A stretch of 9,999 nt of DNA from Bradyrhizobium sp. (GTDB lineage: Bacteria; Pseudomonadota; Alphaproteobacteria; Rhizobiales; Xanthobacteraceae): the NCBI GenBank assembly GCA_025960445.1, contig JAICIT010000052.1, positions 1 through 9,999 on the forward strand, written 5' to 3'. Both the position numbers and the translations under genes were made by a program. The notes below the pieces were generated by a model. The model saw only the letters and a list, made by a program, of their open reading frames with translations. It was not told the DNA's origin and ran no database searches. Positions 6,383 through 9,999 of this stretch are shown here, one piece after another. Numbering within the stretch: position 1 is the stretch's first letter; each line of letters begins with the position of its first letter.

Positions 6383-6952
6383 TTGAGTGCGGCGCAGGCA
6401 GCTTCGGACGATGTCCTGATCGCCAGGATCGCTCAAGGCGACCGCCTCGCTATGCAGGTGTTGTACGGACGGCACCATGTGAGTGTGTTCCGTTTTGGGC
6501 TTCGGCTCGTGCGTGACGAGCAGGTCGCGGAAGATCTCATCAGTGAGGTTTTCCTCGATGTATGGCGCCAGGCTGGCAAGTTCGAAGGCCGATCCGCTGT
6601 TTCCACTTGGCTGCTGGCGATTACTCGATTCAAGGCCCTATCTGCGTTGCGGCGCAGGAATGACGTTGAGTTGGACGACGAGGCCGCCGGTGCGATCGAG
6701 GATGCGTCGGACAATCCCGAAGTGGCGGTGCAAAAAAAGGACGCGGGTGAGGTGCTGCGCAAGTGCTTGATGGCACTTTCGCCGGAGCACCGGGAGATCG
6801 TCGATCTGGTCTACTACCACGAAAAATCCGTGGAAGAAGTCGGTGAGATCGTCGGTATTCCGGAGAACACTGTGAAGACGCGCTTATTCTACGCGCGGAA
6901 GAAACTGGCCGGACTGCTGAAAGCGGCAGGCGTGGAACGAGGCTGGCCGTGA
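6383..6952 (+). CDS. ECF RNA polymerase sigma factor (second system)
   Basis: 189 residues from the TTG at 6383 (MSAAQAASDDVLIARIAQGD). Sigma2 spans about 20-92, with VAEDLISEVFLDVWRQAGKFEG and STWLLAITRFKALSALRRR. Sigma4 spans about 125-180, with LSPEHREIVDLVYYHEKSVEEV and the helix-turn-helix EIVGIPENTVKTRLFYARKKL. The frame is open back to an ATG at 6251, but those 44 residues do not resemble a sigma N-terminus, while the TTG has GAGG 6 nt upstream and begins like homologues I recall. It differs clearly from the first ECF factor, so the two should read different promoters. Its stop overlaps the start of the anti-sigma gene, implying a two-gene operon. The stimulus is unknown. ECF identity is firm; the start is moderately sure. 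Confidence 0.9.
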   Translation: MSAAQAASDDVLIARIAQGDRLAMQVLYGRHHVSVFRFGLRLVRDEQVAEDLISEVFLDVWRQAGKFEGRSAVSTWLLAITRFKALSALRRRNDVELDDEAAGAIEDASDNPEVAVQKKDAGEVLRKCLMALSPEHREIVDLVYYHEKSVEEVGEIVGIPENTVKTRLFYARKKLAGLLKAAGVERGWP

Positions 6953-7650
6953 TGGCGATGAGCAAAAAAATGCTGGAGCAAGAGCCCAGTGAAATCGAGA
7001 TGCTGTTGCCCTTTCATGCGGCCGGCACGCTAAATCCGCGGGACTCGCGCCGCGTCGATGAGGCGCTTGCCCGAGATTCCGAGCTTGCGCGGCAATATGC
7101 CGTGATCCGGGAGGAGTATGCCGAGACCATCCATTTGAATGAGAGCCTGGGCGCACCATCCGCGCGTGCCATGCACAGGCTGTTCGCCGCGATGGATGCT
7201 GTGCCTCGGCGCGAGCGCTCCTCATCGCTCAACTTATTCGCGCGGCTTATCCGTTTTTTCGGAAGCCTGTCGCCTCGAACCCTGGCCTGGTCGGGAAGCG
7301 TGGGCGCCACGGTGCTTTTGTTGCAGGCGGGCGTGATCGGGGCGGTTCTGCTCGACAATCCCAACTCCAGCTTACAGATGGCCTCGCCAGCTGGGCCGCC
7401 GAATGAGCTGAAAACCCGCGATGCCGGCGCGGGCGCGCCATTGCGCGCTTTGGTTCGCTTCAAGCCGGATGCAAGGGCCGCGGAAATCACGTCGCTGCTT
7501 GATAGCTATCACGCCTCGATCGTCGAGACGAAGGGTGGCCTGTTTCGGCTTCAATTCGGCCACAGCGCATTAACAAAAGATGGCGTTGCAGCTCTGACGG
7601 AGAAACTGCAAGGCGAGAAGATCATCAGCCTCGCCTTGCCTGCATCTTAG
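6952..7650 (+). CDS. Single-pass membrane anti-sigma factor without zinc-binding motif
   Basis: 232 residues. The cytoplasmic part (1-105) starts with EIEMLLPFHAAGTLNPRDSRRV, typical of anti-sigma N-termini, but it has no cysteine at all and so lacks the HxxxCxxC zinc motif of ZAS proteins. One membrane helix lies at about 112-134 (SGSVGATVLLLQAGVIGAVL). After a flexible Pro/Ala linker there is a small periplasmic domain at about 164-230: ALVRFKPDARAAEITSLLD, then IVETKGGLFRLQF. This resembles the I9/fervidolysin-like prodomain fold often seen at the end of such proteins. The ATG at 6952 shares one base with the sigma stop; GTG 6949 is the alternative, with GAGG upstream of both. It probably sequesters the sigma factor just upstream until an envelope signal triggers release. 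No protease partner gene follows. Confidence 0.85.
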   Translation: MAMSKKMLEQEPSEIEMLLPFHAAGTLNPRDSRRVDEALARDSELARQYAVIREEYAETIHLNESLGAPSARAMHRLFAAMDAVPRRERSSSLNLFARLIRFFGSLSPRTLAWSGSVGATVLLLQAGVIGAVLLDNPNSSLQMASPAGPPNELKTRDAGAGAPLRALVRFKPDARAAEITSLLDSYHASIVETKGGLFRLQFGHSALTKDGVAALTEKLQGEKIISLALPAS

Positions 7651-8177
7651 AACGACGCGGCAGTACCAATCTTGTGAAGATTGCTTGCCAATGGGAAGCC
7701 GGTGTTCGTGGCAGGCGAGCAGGCCGGCTGCTCATAATCTCCGCTCAAATAAACCGAAAAAAATCGCAAGCGGGTTGAACGCCCAATGCCCTTGGCGAGA
7801 CCTAATAGGTGGGAGCGACAATTCCTCCCCATCGAGGCCGTATTCGGGCGCGAGCGCCCATCCACCCCAGCGCCCATATGGCTTGACCCGTCCGGCTGTC
7901 CCCCCGGGCGGGTCTCTCGTTTCCGGATGGCTGTTTGTTCCAAGCCCGCAATGCATCCCAAGCCATTTGCCGCCAGAGCAAGCTCAACCAAATGCGCCGC
8001 CGGTTGATTGGGGCATAGCGACCGACCCCCGGAGAACTACGGCTATCTATCGATCACGAACGTCCAGTAGTGTTCAGCGGTGGACTTCGCCAAGGTTTTC
8101 CACAAAATATATCGGCCGCGTCTGAGTGATTCGTCTCTGTTGCGTCCGCGTCTACCTCTCTCCTTGCGGGCTGGTTC
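7651..8177. other. Gene-free stretch after the second sigma operon
   Basis: 527 bp without a convincing gene. The open frames present on both strands are GC-driven, read as low-quality protein and lack ribosome binding sites. It contains a GGGCGC/GCGCCC hairpin with a 2-nt loop at 7846-7859, a stronger terminator-like hairpin at 7887-7912, and an AT-rich patch near 8100-8113 that may belong to the promoter of the next gene. I found no transposase remnant and no RNA gene I could name. Confidence 0.55.
7887..7912 (+). terminator. Terminator-like GC-rich hairpin
   Basis: CCCGTCCGG (7887-7895) pairs with CCGGGCGGG (7904-7912) over 9 bp with one G-U pair and an 8-nt loop. It is followed by TCTCTCGTTTCC, a pyrimidine-rich but interrupted tail. 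It sits 236 bp past the anti-sigma stop and could end that operon, leaving a long 3' untranslated tail. The weak T-tract keeps confidence moderate. Confidence 0.45.
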
Positions 8178-8651
8178 ATGACTTATCAACTCGACGTCGC
8201 AGGTGGGCGCGATATCGTCGCGCGTTGGTGCACGCTGGCCGAGCAGCGGCTGCAATACCTCACCGAACTATTCGAAACTGGCCGATGGCGGCGGTTTTAT
8301 ACCGAAGTAAGCTTCCTCGAGAATATCTACGAGGCCAAAGCCGCGGTCGACCTCTGGCGGGATTTGTTGTCACGCGGGAGGTCAGAGCGCTCGCTGCCGG
8401 GTATGTCCCGGCTCGCGATGTCGGCGAGCCTGCCAACCATCGAAATGATGCGCAGACAAATGGGCCGGATGCCGCAACAGCCGGCGACTCCCTCCGCAGC
8501 GTCCCCGGCGATCTTTTCAGTTGTACCGGAAGCAACCAACCCTCAGCCTGTGAAGGTGCATCCCGTCCCGGCAATGCCAGCCAATTCGCGTATTCGGCCG
8601 ACCATCAGCTCGATCGCGGACCGCTACCCGCTGCTGCGCAACTCGCTTTAG
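8178..8651 (+). CDS. TIGR03809-family-like conserved hypothetical protein
   Basis: 157 residues. The N-terminal 65 residues form a well-composed helical domain: LDVAGGRDIVARWCTLAEQR, then YLTELFETGRWRRFY and FLENIYEAKAAVDLW. I recall this pattern from the TIGR03809 proteins of Bradyrhizobium and Rhodopseudomonas. The remainder (about 66-157) is Pro, Ala and Met rich and probably disordered, longer than the members I remember. There is no signal peptide or membrane helix, so it is likely cytoplasmic. Function is unknown. The ATG at 8178 has only a weak GGG upstream. In relatives this family tends to sit near the TIGR03808 beta-helix gene, which is also found here about 800 bp away on the other strand. 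That co-occurrence supports both calls. Confidence 0.75.
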   Translation: MTYQLDVAGGRDIVARWCTLAEQRLQYLTELFETGRWRRFYTEVSFLENIYEAKAAVDLWRDLLSRGRSERSLPGMSRLAMSASLPTIEMMRRQMGRMPQQPATPSAASPAIFSVVPEATNPQPVKVHPVPAMPANSRIRPTISSIADRYPLLRNSL

Positions 8652-8988
8652 GCGCACATCACCGTGTGAGCCGTCGCGACGCTCGTGCTTGTCGGGGCTG
8701 CTATCGGGCGCCCTGCAAGGTGCATGAACTCCAGCATCTGTTGGCCTTTGTCACACTTGATGCAGACGGTCACGCACTGATCAAGGGCTTTGCGGTTGCA
8801 TGAGGGATAGGCGGGTTGCGCACTTGTCGTGAGTCGACTCCCGTCACTTCCTGCTCAGGGAAGCAGGCGCCAATTATTGCAACTGCGGCAATCAAAACAG
8901 CGAAGTTTCGCATAAACCGCCCCGTCTTGATCTTGCGATCGGCTCGTGGACTGGTGCCGGTCCAAGCCCAGCCATCGCGACATCCCCG
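8652..8988. other. Intergenic stretch with one small ORF and an inverted repeat
   Basis: 337 bp between the convergent TIGR03809-like and PilZ genes. It holds a 47-codon minus-strand ORF at 8770-8913, listed separately. It also holds an 8+8 bp inverted repeat TGGACTGG (8947-8954) / CCGGTCCA (8957-8964), with one mismatched position on the minus strand and a 2-nt loop, 25 bp past the PilZ stop. No T-run follows on either strand, so a terminator is not supported. Confidence 0.5.
8770..8913 (-). CDS. Possible 47-residue lipoprotein or frameshifted small exported protein
   Basis: A short ORF begins with the ATG at 8913, with a G-rich GGGGCGG just upstream, and ends at TGA 8770-8772. It starts MRNFAVLIAAVAIIGACFPE: Arg, a hydrophobic run, then IGAC, which fits a lipobox with Cys17 as the lipidated residue. 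The rest (VTGVDSRQVRNPPIPHATAK) is polar and Pro-rich. Small lipoproteins of this size exist in alphaproteobacteria, and I do not recognise a family. A second minus-strand frame, open from 8854 to 8648, contains a Cys-rich stretch (LDQCVTVCIKCDKGQQM) and lacks its own start. The two together may be one small exported protein broken by a frameshift. Evidence is the signal-like N-terminus only. Confidence 0.35.
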   Translation of the reverse strand: MRNFAVLIAAVAIIGACFPEQEVTGVDSRQVRNPPIPHATAKPLISA

Positions 8989-9228
8989 CTAATCGAACGC
9001 GACGCCGACGCGCTTTTCGTTTCGCCATACAATGTGGCAGGGCACATGCCGCCCCTCGGAATCAAATACCAAAGTGAAATGTTCAGGGATTGCATCGGGG
9101 CTGGTGACGTCAAGCGCCGCCCCAGTATTCGACATGTTGCGAACCATGCAAGCGATCGCGCTGCCGCCGAACTTTATCGTTCCGGTTTTTAGCAGCCGAT
9201 GCCGCTGCTCATTGCGCTTTTCAACCAT
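8989..9228 (-). CDS. Single-domain PilZ protein (candidate c-di-GMP receptor)
   Basis: 79 residues, one minimal PilZ domain. The binding signature is complete: RxxxR as Arg5-NEQ-Arg9 near the N-terminus, and the NxSxxG motif NMSNTG at residues 31-36. Further family marks are GAALDV after the motif and CHIVWRNEKRVGVAFD at the end. PilZ domains bind c-di-GMP and relay it to motility, exopolysaccharide or envelope functions; such stand-alone forms are common in Bradyrhizobium. The ATG at 9228 (MVEKRNEQRHR) is preferred over the longer frame to 9336, whose extra residues do not look like protein and overlap a better small ORF. That small ORF ends 4 bp upstream, so the two are probably translated together. 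The partner it acts on is unknown. Confidence 0.88.
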   Translation of the reverse strand: MVEKRNEQRHRLLKTGTIKFGGSAIACMVRNMSNTGAALDVTSPDAIPEHFTLVFDSEGRHVPCHIVWRNEKRVGVAFD

Positions 9229-9232
9229 GATC

Positions 9233-9361
9233 TCAGCCGAACGACCGCAGAATTTGCGAAAACATAGTAGCGGCGGCTCGGGTGTAACGCGCGTCGTTGA
9301 AATGCTCGTCCACCAAATTGATGACGAGGAGAGCAATGATCGTGGCCAGGACGAGTCGCAT
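9233..9361 (-). CDS. 42-residue single-helix membrane microprotein upstream of PilZ gene
   Basis: A 43-codon ORF from ATG 9361 to TGA 9233-9235. The product starts MRLVLATIIALLVINL, a membrane helix or uncleaved signal anchor, and continues VDEHFNDARYTRAAATMFSQ to ILRSFG, an amphipathic tail with basic residues. I recall a family of tiny bradyrhizobial proteins with this pattern (a helix, then a D/NE.FNDGRYT-like stretch and a RSFG-like end), often left unannotated. No Shine-Dalgarno is visible before the ATG. The stop lies 4 bp before the PilZ start, implying one transcript and coupled translation. The PilZ protein may act at the membrane through it; this is an inference from the coupling. 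Confidence 0.6.
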   Translation of the reverse strand: MRLVLATIIALLVINLVDEHFNDARYTRAAATMFSQILRSFG

Positions 9362-9385
9362 CGGCGTAGTATTACGAACGGTGAA

Positions 9386-9400
9386 TTAATGGATTGTTAA
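9386..9400. promoter_or_regulatory. CtrA-box-like site TTAA-N7-TTAA
   Basis: TTAA at 9386-9389 and TTAA at 9397-9400 are separated by exactly 7 bp. On the minus strand it reads TTAACAATCCATTAA. This matches the consensus TTAA-N7-TTAA(C) for CtrA, the alphaproteobacterial cell-cycle and motility regulator. The site ends 24 bp before the microprotein/PilZ operon on the minus strand. Eight fixed A/T bases in correct spacing are unlikely by chance in DNA this GC-rich, but no expression evidence is available. Confidence 0.5.
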
Positions 9401-9439
9401 TCTGGTCCTGCTCTCGGCGCGGTAACCAACAGGGAATGC

Positions 9440-9999
9440 TCAACGGACCGCATTCACCCCGATCACCAGGTGGGCGAAACGTTGTGCGCCTTCGGTGGAG
9501 AGGTCGGTGGTAACCGGCCGCGCGTGGTCGAGCCCCACCACGGCCCCGCGCTCGCTTTCCGAAATGATGTTGTTGTTGACGAGCGCTGTTCCCGCGCCCG
9601 GCGCGACCGACACGCCGATCCCGACGTAAGCCTTGCGGATCACATTGCCGGAGATTGCGACGTCACGGAGATATTTTCCCCAACCGGCCACGATGCCGAA
9701 CGAAGGGGCATTCTCGATCACATTGGCTGACACCGAAGCGTCGGCTTCGACATAGATGCCGATGCCGGCATCATCGTCCGGCGCGGTAGCAGCGGGACGC
9801 TTCGGTAGCAGGTTCCGGATGATGTTGCCGTGGACGGCCGCAAGCCGGCCGCCCTCGTTGAAGTTGCAGACTGAAATACCCACCGCCGCGCCATCCACCA
9901 TATTGCTGGCGATCAGCGCGCCTTCGAACGAGAATTCAGAGTACAGCGCCACCTCTCGGACGTCGCTGACGTTGTTGCCGATGACCTGAATATTGGATG
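9440..9999 (-). CDS. TIGR03808-family-like right-handed beta-helix protein, 3' end (5' truncated by window)
   Basis: Open from the right edge to TGA 9440-9442, giving 185 C-terminal residues; the start is outside the window. The sequence is made of short repeats with the parallel beta-helix look, with Asn ladders and Gly/Val turns: NIQVIGNNVSDVREVALYSE, ASNMVDGAAVGISVCNF, SGNVIRKAYVGIGVSV, NNNIISESERGAVVGLDHAR. The end, DLSTEGAQRFAHLVIGVNAVR, matches what I recall for TIGR03808, a family of Tat-exported repeat proteins in Bradyrhizobium and relatives. The Tat signal cannot be checked here. Similar helices bind or cleave polysaccharides, but no catalytic residues can be assigned. The TIGR03809-like gene lies nearby. 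Confidence 0.82.
   Translation of the reverse strand, partial: SNIQVIGNNVSDVREVALYSEFSFEGALIASNMVDGAAVGISVCNFNEGGRLAAVHGNIIRNLLPKRPAATAPDDDAGIGIYVEADASVSANVIENAPSFGIVAGWGKYLRDVAISGNVIRKAYVGIGVSVAPGAGTALVNNNIISESERGAVVGLDHARPVTTDLSTEGAQRFAHLVIGVNAVR

Noticed and set aside
7685..8125. Plus-strand 146-codon frame and minus-strand frames in the gap (7647-7991)
   Set aside because: Composition is unlike protein (Pro/Ser/Arg runs), with no family resemblance and no ribosome binding site.
8126..8803. Plus-strand 225-codon frame overlapping the TIGR03809-like gene
   Set aside because: Out-of-frame shadow rich in Arg and Ala. The 8178-8651 frame has the conserved helical domain.
9229..9336. N-terminal extension of the PilZ frame
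   Set aside because: The residues do not resemble PilZ N-termini and overlap a better small ORF in another frame. The MVEKRNEQRHR start carries the RxxxR motif at the usual place.
9422..9447. GTAACC-N16-CGGA, a second possible SigF-type promoter on the plus strand
   Set aside because: The -10 is imperfect and there is no plus-strand gene downstream.

Overview
GC-rich alphaproteobacterial chromosome, most likely Bradyrhizobium or a close Nitrobacteraceae relative (Rhodopseudomonas, Afipia). This rests on recalled family resemblance, not a database search: a sigma/anti-sigma pair matching Bradyrhizobium EcfF-OsrA down to the two key cysteines, a DUF2336 protein beside a GGDEF protein, a short single-domain PilZ protein, and neighbouring members of the TIGR03808 and TIGR03809 families. 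No tRNA, rRNA, CRISPR array, insertion sequence or phage gene was seen.

Layout. (1) 1-1363: the 3' end of an acetyl-CoA hydrolase/transferase gene (+) converges on a complete enoyl-CoA hydratase gene (-), so this is acyl-CoA metabolism. A perfect 10+10 bp palindrome lies upstream of the hydratase. (2) 1490-2116: a secreted or anchored hypothetical protein (-). (3) 2117-3613: a divergent intergenic region with a SigF-type promoter candidate, then an ECF sigma gene and its six-helix DUF1109 (NrsF/OsrA-type) anti-sigma gene (+), a probable redox-responsive switch. (4) 3687-6102: a membrane diguanylate cyclase and a DUF2336 protein (-), probably one transcript. (5) 6103-7650: a second, unrelated ECF sigma gene with a single-pass anti-sigma gene (+), divergent from the cyclase, with a 12-bp palindrome between them. 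(6) 7651-8177: about 530 bp with no convincing gene but a terminator-like hairpin. (7) 8178-9999: a TIGR03809-like gene (+), a possible 47-residue lipoprotein ORF (-), a 42-residue membrane peptide coupled to a PilZ gene (-) behind a CtrA-box-like site, and the 3' end of a TIGR03808-like beta-helix gene (-).

Taken together, the window is rich in regulators: two independent envelope or redox stress sigma switches flank a c-di-GMP producer, and a possible c-di-GMP receptor lies downstream. No single new system is proven. The parts most worth testing are the PilZ/microprotein pair behind a CtrA-like site, the possibly leaderless self-driven sigma gene, and the three intergenic palindromes.
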